Shown here: positions 53,104 through 60,443 of the stretch, piece after piece
How the letters are laid out: each line of letters opens with the position of its first letter
Numbering within the stretch: position 1 is the first letter of the stretch
Assembly (NCBI GenBank): GCA_024684215.1
Contig: JAIKXH010000124.1
Location: forward strand, 1 to 64,000
DNA from: Lachnospiraceae bacterium
GTDB taxonomy: Bacteria > Bacillota > Clostridia > Lachnospirales > Lachnospiraceae
DNA length: 64,000 nucleotides
Direction of reading: 5' to 3'
Position numbers and translations under genes: made by a program
The notes under the pieces: model-generated
What the model saw: the letters and a program-made list of their open reading frames with translations, nothing else
What the model was told of the DNA's origin: nothing
Database searches by the model: none

Positions 53104-53120
53104 ATTGAATTCAATATTGA
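53104..53120. promoter_or_regulatory. Possible LysR operator
   Basis: ATTGAATTCAAT (53104-53115) is a perfect 12-bp palindrome, overlapping TCAATATTGA (53111-53120). It lies between the divergent genes, where LysR proteins usually bind. The remainder of the 336-bp gap is AT-rich with no clear plus-strand promoter. Confidence 0.35.
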
Positions 53121-53167
53121 ATATTGATAAACGGAATTGGCCCTCATAAAATGAACACAACAAAAGC

Positions 53168-53202
53168 AAAGGCGCTTGGCAGAAATGTCAGGCGCCCTTT
53201 TT
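53168..53202 (+). terminator. Leader terminator in front of the ABC transporter operon
   Basis: AAAGGCGC and GCGCC-C-TTT form the lower stem, TGGCA and TGTCA the upper stem, capped by a GAAA tetraloop (53182-53185). Five T follow (53198-53202). It ends 34 nt before the first start codon and would attenuate the operon. Confidence 0.75.
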
Positions 53203-53236
53203 GTTAAATAAATACCTGAAGCCGGAGGAAAAAGTT

Positions 53237-54010
53237 ATGAGTGAAAAAGCAATTTTAAAAGTTGTAGGTTTGAGTGTTTCATTCCCAAAGGTGGATGGTA
53301 AACGAGGAGAGAAATATAAAGTAATCTCAAATATGGATCTTGAAATAAACGAAGGTGAATTTGTTTGTGTTCTCGGTCCGTCAGGATGCGGTAAATCAAC
53401 TTTACTGAATTGCGTAGCAGGATTCATTCCTTACGAAGGAATTATATCTTTTAAGAATCACAGCATTACAGGCCCGGGTCCGGAACGCGGAGTTATGTTT
53501 CAGGAATACGGATTATTTCCCTGGTTCAACGTTGAACAGAATATAGGATACGGTCCTAAAAAAAGAAAATGGTCCAAGAAAGAACAGAAAGAGCTGGTAG
53601 ATAAATACGTAAAGATGGTTGGACTTGAGAACTTCAGAAAATCCTATCCGAACCATTTATCCGGAGGAATGAAGCAGAGAGTAAGTCTTGCAAGAGTTTT
53701 GGCGAACAAACCCGAGTTTCTTCTTATGGATGAACCTTTTGCCGCACTTGATGAGCAGACAAGACAGAAACTTCAGGAAGAGCTGTTACAGGTTTGGGAA
53801 CAGGATAAGATCACTTGCATGTTCATAACTCACAGTATCAGCGAAGCGGTTTTCCTTGCGGACAGAGTAATTGTGCTAATGCCCAATCCCGGAAGAGTTG
53901 CACTGAATTTAAGAATCGATCTTCCAAGAATGCGTGACAGAAACGATCCAAGACTCTTGGAATTCAGTAAAGCTATAAGTGATGTTCTGTTTCACAATAA
54001 AGAGGCTTAA
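53237..54010 (+). CDS. ABC transporter ATP-binding protein (nitrate/sulfonate/taurine-type)
   Basis: 257 residues from ATG 53237 (GGAGGA upstream). It has Walker A GPSGCGKST (about residue 51), Q-loop VMFQEYGLFPWF, signature LSGGMKQRVSLARVL and Walker B FLLMDEPFAALDEQT, with the TCMFITHSISEAVFLADRV H-loop typical of the SsuB/TauB/NrtD group. It is the first gene of an operon with permease, binding protein, two hydrolases and an AEC transporter. Substrate unknown. Confidence 0.92.
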   Translation: MSEKAILKVVGLSVSFPKVDGKRGEKYKVISNMDLEINEGEFVCVLGPSGCGKSTLLNCVAGFIPYEGIISFKNHSITGPGPERGVMFQEYGLFPWFNVEQNIGYGPKKRKWSKKEQKELVDKYVKMVGLENFRKSYPNHLSGGMKQRVSLARVLANKPEFLLMDEPFAALDEQTRQKLQEELLQVWEQDKITCMFITHSISEAVFLADRVIVLMPNPGRVALNLRIDLPRMRDRNDPRLLEFSKAISDVLFHNKEA

Positions 54011-54032
54011 GCGTGGAAGGAGAGTGGCAGTT

Positions 54033-54794
54033 ATGAACAAGGCAAAAGGAAAGATTAAAATCGGAATAAACAAATCTGTAGGAATTATAGCAATCATAGT
54101 TATTTGGGCACTGATATCAGGGATAGGAACAGTTTCGGACTCACTTATGCCTTCACCCTTAACGGTATTGAAAAGACTGATTGAACTTTTTACAAACGGT
54201 ACCATGGGAAAACATGTTTTAGTCAGTATGGTCAGAGTAATAAAAGGCTTCCTTATAGCTCTTGGACTGGCACTTCCAATCGGACTTATTATAGGAACTT
54301 CAAAACCAATCCGGCGTGCACTTGATCCGTTGATTGAATTATTTAGACCGATACCGCCTACTGCAATGATTTCACTGAGTATTCTCTGGTTCGGAATCGG
54401 CGAGGCATCAAAGGTATTCATCATAGCATGGGCTTCCTTTTTCCCCATACTTCTGAATGTTGTGGGTGGTGTTCAGCAGGTTGAAAAAATTCATATACTG
54501 GCGGCAAAAACCCTTGGAGCCAACATGTTCGACATTTTTGTGGACGTAATACTAAGGAGCGCTGTTCCCAATATTGTTATCGGTATGAGAAGCGGATTCA
54601 GCATGGCGTTTATTTCATTGGTGGCAGCGGAACTTATAGCGTCGACTTCAGGTATCGGATATTTCATTCAGGATGCAAGGTATATGTACAGAATCGTTGA
54701 TGTTTTTGTAGGAATCATTGTAATCGGATTTATCGGCTTTGTTTTAAACCAGGTCCTTTTGAAACTTGAGAAGAGTTTAATAACCTGGAAGTAA
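54033..54794 (+). CDS. ABC transporter permease (SsuC/TauC-type)
   Basis: 253 residues from ATG 54033 (GGAAGGAGAG, 8 nt spacing), with about six helices. The cytoplasmic EAA-like loop AAKTLGANMFDIFVDVILRS and ELFRPIPPTAMISLSILWFG are typical of the sulfonate/nitrate/taurine permease family. It partners the ATPase before it and the lipoprotein after it. Confidence 0.92.
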   Translation: MNKAKGKIKIGINKSVGIIAIIVIWALISGIGTVSDSLMPSPLTVLKRLIELFTNGTMGKHVLVSMVRVIKGFLIALGLALPIGLIIGTSKPIRRALDPLIELFRPIPPTAMISLSILWFGIGEASKVFIIAWASFFPILLNVVGGVQQVEKIHILAAKTLGANMFDIFVDVILRSAVPNIVIGMRSGFSMAFISLVAAELIASTSGIGYFIQDARYMYRIVDVFVGIIVIGFIGFVLNQVLLKLEKSLITWK

Positions 54795-54849
54795 AAAGGA
54801 TGAAAAAGCGAAATGCTTATTCATATATTTCATGACGGAGGTAAAGATT

Positions 54850-55893
54850 ATGAAAAGAAACATTTTTAAGAAAGTTACCGCTATGGTAGTGGCAGCAGGA
54901 ATGGCAATTGCGTTGGCCGCCTGCGGAGGTGGTAAGCAAGAAACGGGATTGACTTCCGGACTTGAAACTAAGAAACTTTCATTGGGTGCTGCAAGAGATA
55001 CACAGCTTGCTCCCATAATCATGTGTGCTATTGAAAAGGGATATTTCAAGGAGCAGGGATTGGATGTAGAATTGACACTATTTGCGTCGGGAGGAGATTT
55101 AACAGCGGCAGTTGCATCAGGTGATATTCAGCTTGGAAGCGCAGGTGATACTCCTACTACAGCTCTTCTTACATCAGATTACGGAAAATTTGAATTTATC
55201 GCCAGAACAACAAACCTTGGTGGCGCACTTGCACTTGTTACTTCTGAAGATATTCAGACTCCTCAGGATTTGGAAGGAAGAACTATCGGTTACGCGGCAG
55301 GTAACACTTCAGAGGCTTTGTGGCAGGCACTTGTAGCAACAACAGGTATCGATGAGTCAAAGGTTAACCTTGTAGCACTTGGCGCAGCAGACATGCTTTC
55401 AGCATATGAAACCGGTGACATTGAGGGATTTGTTATCTGGGAGCCAACTGTAACCAATGGTGTTAAGCTTGGCGCTCACAGACTTCTTACAGGAAGTAAG
55501 TCATACTTTAACGGTGTTGAAGAAGACTTCGATTGCCTTAACTCATATGCGCTTTTATCAGGAAACAAGGAGTGGATTGAAAAGAATCCAAACACTGTAG
55601 TTGCAGTGCTTACCGCTATGAACGATGCTTGTGAGTGGTTAAACGGCAACATGGGAGAAGGTGCTGAAATCGTTTCTAAGTGGCTTGAACTTGATTATGA
55701 AGACTGCCTTGGCATGATGCAGAGAAATGAATACGGACTTAGTGTGGATGACAGAACTATGGATGATTTGAAAGCCAGTGCGGAGTTCCTCTATGGCGGT
55801 GAAAAGATTCCTTTTGTACCTGAGTTCAGAGAAGTATATGATGGTTCATACCTTGAAAAGATTGATGCAAGTCTTAACGGAGTTACCAAATAA
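54850..55893 (+). CDS. Substrate-binding lipoprotein of the SsuA/NMT1 type
   Basis: 347 residues from ATG 54850 (GGAGGTAAAG upstream), with a lipoprotein signal ending ALAACGGG. The mature part reads LGAARDTQLAPIIMCAIEKG, FASGGDLTAAVASGDIQLGS and GRTIGYAAGNTSEALW, the fold of aliphatic sulfonate, nitrate, taurine and pyrimidine-precursor binders. The ligand cannot be read from the sequence; the two downstream amide-type hydrolases suggest a nitrogenous compound. Confidence 0.9.
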   Translation: MKRNIFKKVTAMVVAAGMAIALAACGGGKQETGLTSGLETKKLSLGAARDTQLAPIIMCAIEKGYFKEQGLDVELTLFASGGDLTAAVASGDIQLGSAGDTPTTALLTSDYGKFEFIARTTNLGGALALVTSEDIQTPQDLEGRTIGYAAGNTSEALWQALVATTGIDESKVNLVALGAADMLSAYETGDIEGFVIWEPTVTNGVKLGAHRLLTGSKSYFNGVEEDFDCLNSYALLSGNKEWIEKNPNTVVAVLTAMNDACEWLNGNMGEGAEIVSKWLELDYEDCLGMMQRNEYGLSVDDRTMDDLKASAEFLYGGEKIPFVPEFREVYDGSYLEKIDASLNGVTK

Positions 55894-55905
55894 AGGAGTT
55901 TGAAA

Positions 55906-56580
55906 ATGCGTAAGATTATAGATTTAACATGTCCTCTCGGACAGGAATACGTAACGGTTTTATCGGGACATCCTGCTGTGGAATATGAGATGATCCACAC
56001 TCACGAAAAAAATAAGAGAACCAATGCCTGGATTAAATTCAGTATTCACGTCGGCACTCATATCGACCCGCCTTATCATTTTGATCCGAATGGAAAAACC
56101 ATAGATGAAATACCGCTTGATTATTTTATAGGTGACGCCTATGTGGCAGAACTTGTAGGAAAACTCGAACCTCAGGCAGCCATTTCTGTGGCAGATATTA
56201 AGAATGCCGGAATAACTGAGGAGATGATTCATGACAGTTATTTGATCATTCATTCCGGATGGTCCGAGAAGGCATACGGAACACCGGATTATTACACAAA
56301 GAACTATACCTTGAGCGTTGAACTTTGCAAGTGGCTTGTGGAAAACAAGGCACGAGGAGTATGCATGGACCATCCCTGTGATCCCGATGCACATGAACCC
56401 TTTGACGGAACGGAATGTCCCGCGCATCGCGCACTTTTACCTAACCACTGCCTGCTCATAGAGTGCTGTACTAACTTTAGTGCTCTATCAAAGAAAAAGG
56501 TGGAGTTACACGCTATTCCCTTGAAAATAGCTCACGGTTGCGGCGGACCTGCCAGAGTATTTGCTATTGAAGAAGATTAA
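55906..56580 (+). CDS. Cyclase-family (kynurenine-formamidase-like) metal-dependent hydrolase
   Basis: 224 residues from ATG 55906 (AAAGGAG upstream). HVGTHIDPPYHF (about residues 47-58) is the HxGTHxDxPxH metal-binding motif of the family; DHPCDPDAHEPF and the C-terminal H/E region complete it. Members hydrolyse N-formylkynurenine, isatin, cyclic amides or form small lactams. The encoded protein is cytoplasmic and sits directly after the transporter. Confidence 0.88.
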   Translation: MRKIIDLTCPLGQEYVTVLSGHPAVEYEMIHTHEKNKRTNAWIKFSIHVGTHIDPPYHFDPNGKTIDEIPLDYFIGDAYVAELVGKLEPQAAISVADIKNAGITEEMIHDSYLIIHSGWSEKAYGTPDYYTKNYTLSVELCKWLVENKARGVCMDHPCDPDAHEPFDGTECPAHRALLPNHCLLIECCTNFSALSKKKVELHAIPLKIAHGCGGPARVFAIEED

Positions 56581-56603
56581 CTAAACTGAAAGAAGGTGGC
56601 AGC

Positions 56604-57467
56604 ATGGAATACATGGTAGCGGCAGCTCAGATGGGTCCAAACTCAGAGGATGTAATGGTCAATGCTAAAAGAATATGCGATATGATGGCGAAAGCAGCAG
56701 ATCAGGGAGCGGATATCGTTGCTTTTCCTGAAATGAGCTTGTCGGTATATTACTGCGTTGATTATATGAGAGATTACTACAAATACCATATTTCGGACGA
56801 TCATCTCGCAATCAAAATGATTCGTGAGAAGGCTAAGGAACTTGGAATAAACGTAGCCTTTGGCTATGCAGAGGAGGCCGACAAAATATACTATAATTCA
56901 GCGCTTCTTATTGACAGAAAAGGAAAGGTGGCCGGAAAGTACCGAAAGGTACACATCCCTTCACCGATGGTTAGCGAACATGCCGCCAATTTCGAAAAGA
57001 ACTACTTCGCTGCAGGAAATCTTGGATTTCCTGTAGTGGAAGTGGACGGAGTAAAAATCGGAATGCAGATTTGCTATGACAGGCACATGCCGGAAGGATA
57101 CAGAGTAATGGCTTATCATGGTGCGGATATTGTATTTAATATGACGGCTACTGTTTCTTATGGTGTGGGCTGGAGAAGCGAAGCATGGGAGCTTTTGCTT
57201 AGGGCAAGAGCTTTTGAAAACGGTATTTTTGTTGTCGGAGTTAACAAGTCCGGAGATGAGGAAGGACACGGGAAAGGCTATTACGGCCACAGCATGGTGA
57301 TCACACCTGTGGATGCAGGCAAAATATTAAGCCGATTGGATACAACAACCGAAGATACGCTTTTGGTTCAAAAGATAAACCTTAAAGATATTCATGAAGC
57401 TAGAAATCGTGTGGGCTGGATGAGAGATTTGGTGGCTCAGGAACGTGCATGGTATGACGGAGTATGA
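56604..57467 (+). CDS. Carbon-nitrogen hydrolase (nitrilase superfamily amidase)
   Basis: 287 residues. The triad E43 (VAFPEMSLS), K115 (KYRKVHIPS) and C157 (MQICYDRHMPEG) is intact. The pattern is that of the amidase branch (N-carbamoylase / omega-amidase / formamidase-like), not a true nitrilase. With the cyclase-type enzyme it could open and then deaminate a cyclic amide or ureide. Its stop overlaps the next start as ATGA. Confidence 0.9.
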   Translation: MEYMVAAAQMGPNSEDVMVNAKRICDMMAKAADQGADIVAFPEMSLSVYYCVDYMRDYYKYHISDDHLAIKMIREKAKELGINVAFGYAEEADKIYYNSALLIDRKGKVAGKYRKVHIPSPMVSEHAANFEKNYFAAGNLGFPVVEVDGVKIGMQICYDRHMPEGYRVMAYHGADIVFNMTATVSYGVGWRSEAWELLLRARAFENGIFVVGVNKSGDEEGHGKGYYGHSMVITPVDAGKILSRLDTTTEDTLLVQKINLKDIHEARNRVGWMRDLVAQERAWYDGV

Positions 57468-58453
57468 TTGACAGTTTAGTATATGCATTTCATGCTATTA
57501 CACCAATTATATTATTGATCCTAACCGGATATCTGCTGAACAGGAAAGGTTTCTTTAGCGACGAATTCTTGAAACGTGCAAACAAGCTGGTATTCTATGT
57601 TTTACTTCCATGCACTTTGTTTACCAATATTTATCAGGTTGGAGATATCGGAGAAATCAACTGGCGTCTGGTTTTCTATGCGGTATTCACAGTAACGGTG
57701 ATTTTCTTTCTGGGAATTATTGCAGCGCTGTTATGGGTTAAAGATGATAGACAAAAAGGTGTCGTGATCCAATGCGTTTTCAGATCAAACTACGCCATAA
57801 TCGGACTGTCATTTGCACAGGCCCTTGGCGGAAATGGCGCAGTTGCGGTTGTGGGTGTCCTGAGTGCATTTACAATCCCGTTGTTTAATATACTTGCAGT
57901 TGTTTCCATGGCGATATTTATCAAGGATGGAAAAAGACGGGTTGATATAAAGAAAATCCTTAAAAGGATAATTACAAATCCATTGATAATTGGATGTGTT
58001 CTCGGGTTGATAGCGCTGGCAATTAAGAGTGCGCTGCACTATGAAGGAAACGGATTTTCATTTGTTCTGACCTATCTTTCCTATCTTGCAAAGGCATCCA
58101 CAGCCATTGCGCTTTTGGTTTTGGGAGGACAGTTTAACTTTACAGCGGTGGGTGGACTTTTAAGGCAGATAACCATTGGCACAATCGGAAGACTGGTGAT
58201 TGCGCCCGCTGTCGGAATTGGAGCGGCTTATCTTATATCGACGTATACAGGATTTCTTGATCTCGGAACAGCTGAATATTCTGCTTTGATCGGATTATTT
58301 GCTTCTCCCGTGGCGGTATCAAGCGCAGTAATGGCAACAGAAATGGACAATGATGCAACATTGGCGGGCCAGTATGTATTCTGGACAAATGTAGGAGCCA
58401 TAGTATCCGTTTTTCTACTGGTGGTAATAATGAGAAATTGCGGATTATTATAA
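57464..58453 (+). CDS. AEC (auxin efflux carrier) family transporter
   Basis: 329 residues with about ten helices. ITPIILLILTGYLLNRKGFF, LVFYVLLPCTLFTNIYQV and the C-terminal FASPVAVSSAVMATEMDND are AEC hallmarks. Bacterial AEC proteins export or import small organic acids. It likely removes or takes up the product of the pathway encoded upstream. It ends the operon, and a strong terminator follows. Confidence 0.9.
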   Translation: MIDSLVYAFHAITPIILLILTGYLLNRKGFFSDEFLKRANKLVFYVLLPCTLFTNIYQVGDIGEINWRLVFYAVFTVTVIFFLGIIAALLWVKDDRQKGVVIQCVFRSNYAIIGLSFAQALGGNGAVAVVGVLSAFTIPLFNILAVVSMAIFIKDGKRRVDIKKILKRIITNPLIIGCVLGLIALAIKSALHYEGNGFSFVLTYLSYLAKASTAIALLVLGGQFNFTAVGGLLRQITIGTIGRLVIAPAVGIGAAYLISTYTGFLDLGTAEYSALIGLFASPVAVSSAVMATEMDNDATLAGQYVFWTNVGAIVSVFLLVVIMRNCGLL

Positions 58454-58477
58454 ACAAATATAATCAAGCACTATCAC

Positions 58478-58517
58478 AAAAAAGTTCCCAATCAGGTGCC
58501 AGTTGGGAACTTTTTTT
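58478..58517 (+). terminator. Intrinsic terminator after the AEC gene
   Basis: AAAAAAGTTCCCAA (58478-58491) pairs perfectly with TTGGGAACTTTTTT (58503-58516) around an 11-nt loop, ending in a T-run. Confidence 0.92.
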
Positions 58518-58571
58518 GTAGTTAATATAAGTCAAATTATGATACTATGTTTTAGAGAATTGAGGTGACTT

Positions 58572-58848
58572 ATGAAAAGTGAAGAGCTTCTGCAGTACTT
58601 AATTACATTCAGGATATATTTGGTGAGAAAATAATATCTGCTCAGCAGGAATCCCTTTGGAAAGGTTCACCGGACTATGAGATGAATTATGTCCTTTAGG
58701 CTTCTGGAAAGCTTCCGGCTATGCGCGGTCTTGACTTCATGCAAAACGACTTCGAAGGCGTTATAAAAAGAGCCATAGAGTGGGACAAAAAGGCGGACTT
58801 GTGACCATATGTTGGCACACAGGCGTTAAGAGCAGTAGTTACAAGTAG
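58572..58848 (+). pseudogene. Fragment of a GH26 beta-mannanase gene
   Basis: From 58604 one frame encodes YIQDIFGEKIISAQQES, LWKGSPDYEMNYVL, a TAG stop, then ASGKLPAMRGLDFMQNDFEG and VIKRAIEWDKK. A frameshift then gives GGLVTICWHTGV. This is the N-terminal third of GH26 mannanases (GxPDYEMNYI, PAIRGLDFMHND, VTICWHTG). The catalytic domain beyond is absent. An in-frame stop, a shifted start (the ATG at 58572 is in another frame) and truncation show a dead gene. Confidence 0.8.
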
Positions 58849-59183
58849 TCCCAGGAAGACAATCAGGAATTTTCAAAGCCAATATTGACAGAATTGAAAA
58901 ATATGTGGATATTAAAGATAACGAGAATATCAAGGAAGGGGTGAAACGCATGACCGGACTTGGAGAAAGTATCTATATCAAAGCGTATAAAGAGGGCGAG
59001 GAGACGGGAAGAGCACAGGGTATCTCTCAGGGAATTTTCCAGGGAGAGGCAAGTGCAACATTCAAATATGTTCAAAAAGGAATGCTAACCATTGAAGATG
59101 GGGCTTCTGAACTTGGAATGACTCCGGAGGAATTTAAGGAAAGTATGATGAAGGCGGGCTTCAAGGTGCCTGAAACGGTTTAA
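58848..59183 (+). pseudogene. C-terminal fragment of an Rpn/PD-(D/E)XK-type protein
   Basis: The open frame encodes SGIFKANIDRIEKYVDIKD, then MTGLGESIYIKAYKEGEETG and a Gly/Gln-rich segment ending with a helix-turn-helix-like TIEDGASELGMTPEEFKESM. The combination of a charged EGxxxGR stretch and a C-terminal ELGMTxEEF helix is typical of the tails of Rpn-family recombination-promoting nucleases in Clostridia. The nuclease domain is missing. It follows the mannanase remnant without a gap. A ribosome-like GGAAGGGG lies before an internal ATG at 58950, so a short peptide could still be made. Confidence 0.5.
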
Positions 59184-59189
59184 CAAAAA

Positions 59190-59238
59190 TGACACAGCAT
59201 CCCCGTCCCCGGGGATCATTATGACACAGGGGGACGGG
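59190..59238. repeat. Interspersed GC-rich repeat, copy 2 (two half-units)
   Basis: ATGACACAG-CATCCCCGTCCCC (59190-59210) and ATGACACAGGGGGACGGG (59221-59238) share the core of copy 1 at 51.8 kb. It lies 7 nt after the Rpn fragment's stop. Confidence 0.65.
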
Positions 59239-59256
59239 TGGAAGTCCCTATAAGAC

Positions 59257-59286
59257 AATCCAGGCTGCCGATTGACAGCCTGGATT
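59257..59286. repeat. Perfect 11-bp hairpin
   Basis: AATCCAGGCTG (59257-59267) and CAGCCTGGATT (59276-59286) with an 8-nt loop. No T-run follows, so terminator function is unsure. The rest of 59184-59643 holds no gene that I recognise. Confidence 0.7.
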
Positions 59287-59364
59287 AGTTATGTCAAAAT
59301 CATAAAAACCTTATGTATCTTACAGTTCTATAAACACCTACAAGATATTCAACATCGATCTTAA

Positions 59365-59392
59365 GGGGTTACACAAAATAATTTACACTCTC
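59365..59392. mobile_element. Solo IS256-like terminal repeat (relic)
   Basis: GGGGTTACACAAAATAATTT followed by ACACTCTC resembles, in reverse complement, the GAGAGTGTAAATT...TGTGTAA ends of IS256-family elements in Clostridia. No transposase is nearby. A short hydrophobic frame (LLLLTAPVMAVLLIISNIK) directly follows and may be a scrap of another gene. Confidence 0.35.
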
Positions 59393-59643
59393 CTTCTACT
59401 GACAGCACCGGTGATGGCAGTGCTGCTGATTATAAGTAACATTAAAGTAACCAATTGAGGTCAGCCGCTCTCGTGACTTTTCGTTTAATTTATATTCTCA
59501 TAGCACCTTATTATTTTCAAAGTACTATACTAAAATCTAAATTCTAAATTCTAAATGTTTTCACACTTATTATCTATATTTTTTTCTTATTATATAATTC
59601 CATTTTATTATTTAGTAATTATATATGAGTAAAGGAGAATTAT

Positions 59644-60252
59644 ATGGAAAAATACGGTTATATCAGAGTATCTTCTCGCGACCAGAATCCTGAAAGACAA
59701 ATTGAGGCACTTAAAGAATATGGGGTAAAAAGTAAAAACATTTTCATGGATTTTATTTCGGGGAAAGATTTTAACAGACCTAAATATAAAGCCTTAATGA
59801 AAAAAATAAAGCCCGGAGATGTTTTCGTAATAAAAAGTATAGACAGACTTGGGAGAAATTATAAGGAAATACTTGAGCAATGGCGAACTATCTGCAGTAA
59901 GAAAAAAGCAGATATAGAAGTTATCGAGTTCCCTCTTTTAAACACTAATCAAAGCAAGGATGGTCTTACAGGAGTATTTATTTCAGATATTACATTGCAA
60001 ATTCTTGCTTATTTATCACAATCTGAACGAGAAATGATAAAAAAACGTCAGGCGGAGGGGATAGCTATAGCAAAAGCAAAGGGAATAAAGTTTGGCGCAG
60101 AAAGAAAAAAAGACCCGGAATCATTTAGTGAGTATTACGATTTGTGGATCAAAGATAAGATATCAACAAGAGATGCAGCCAAGTTAACGGGAATGAGTCA
60201 TTCAACTTTTTACAGACGGTGTATAGAACTAAAAAAAGAAAATATAGTTTGA
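59644..60252 (+). CDS. Serine recombinase (resolvase/invertase family)
   Basis: 202 residues, the size of small resolvases/invertases. YIRVSSRDQNPERQ carries the nucleophilic serine, DFISGKDFNRPKYKALMKK and IKSIDRLGRNYKEI are the next conserved blocks, and SEREMIKKRQAEGI begins helix E. The C-terminal TRDAAKLTGMSHSTFYRRC is a helix-turn-helix DNA-binding domain. It is full length with no lesions. AAAGGAG lies upstream of the ATG. A perfect inverted repeat follows 17 nt after its stop. Confidence 0.93.
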   Translation: MEKYGYIRVSSRDQNPERQIEALKEYGVKSKNIFMDFISGKDFNRPKYKALMKKIKPGDVFVIKSIDRLGRNYKEILEQWRTICSKKKADIEVIEFPLLNTNQSKDGLTGVFISDITLQILAYLSQSEREMIKKRQAEGIAIAKAKGIKFGAERKKDPESFSEYYDLWIKDKISTRDAAKLTGMSHSTFYRRCIELKKENIV

Positions 60253-60269
60253 AAAATGGTTCTTAAGGT

Positions 60270-60365
60270 AGACTTTTTGAAACATCTTATGATACAATCA
60301 TTAAGTCGTATTATCGGTGCTTTTTTCAAATGCAACATCCGCATGGACGCTGTTTCAAAAAGTCT
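60270..60365. repeat. Inverted repeat (15-bp arms, 66-bp centre) beside the recombinase
   Basis: AGACTTTTTGAAACA (60270-60284) and TGTTTCAAAAAGTCT (60351-60365) are exact inverse complements. The centre (60285-60350) has no promoter I can identify. It may be a recombination site pair or the ends of a small element. Confidence 0.75.
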
Positions 60366-60443
60366 GCTTTTTGAAATGAAAAGAACCGAGTTTACGAGAA
60401 TATAATTTTATATAAATCATAGAAATGATTTACGGAGGAAAAA

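Noticed and set aside
53060-53165. Possible riboswitch (preQ1- or TPP-like) in the ABC operon leader, because of a CCCTCATAAAA stretch
   Set aside because: The required preceding GGTTC-type stem of preQ1 and the CTGAGA box of TPP are absent; only the terminator hairpin is supported.
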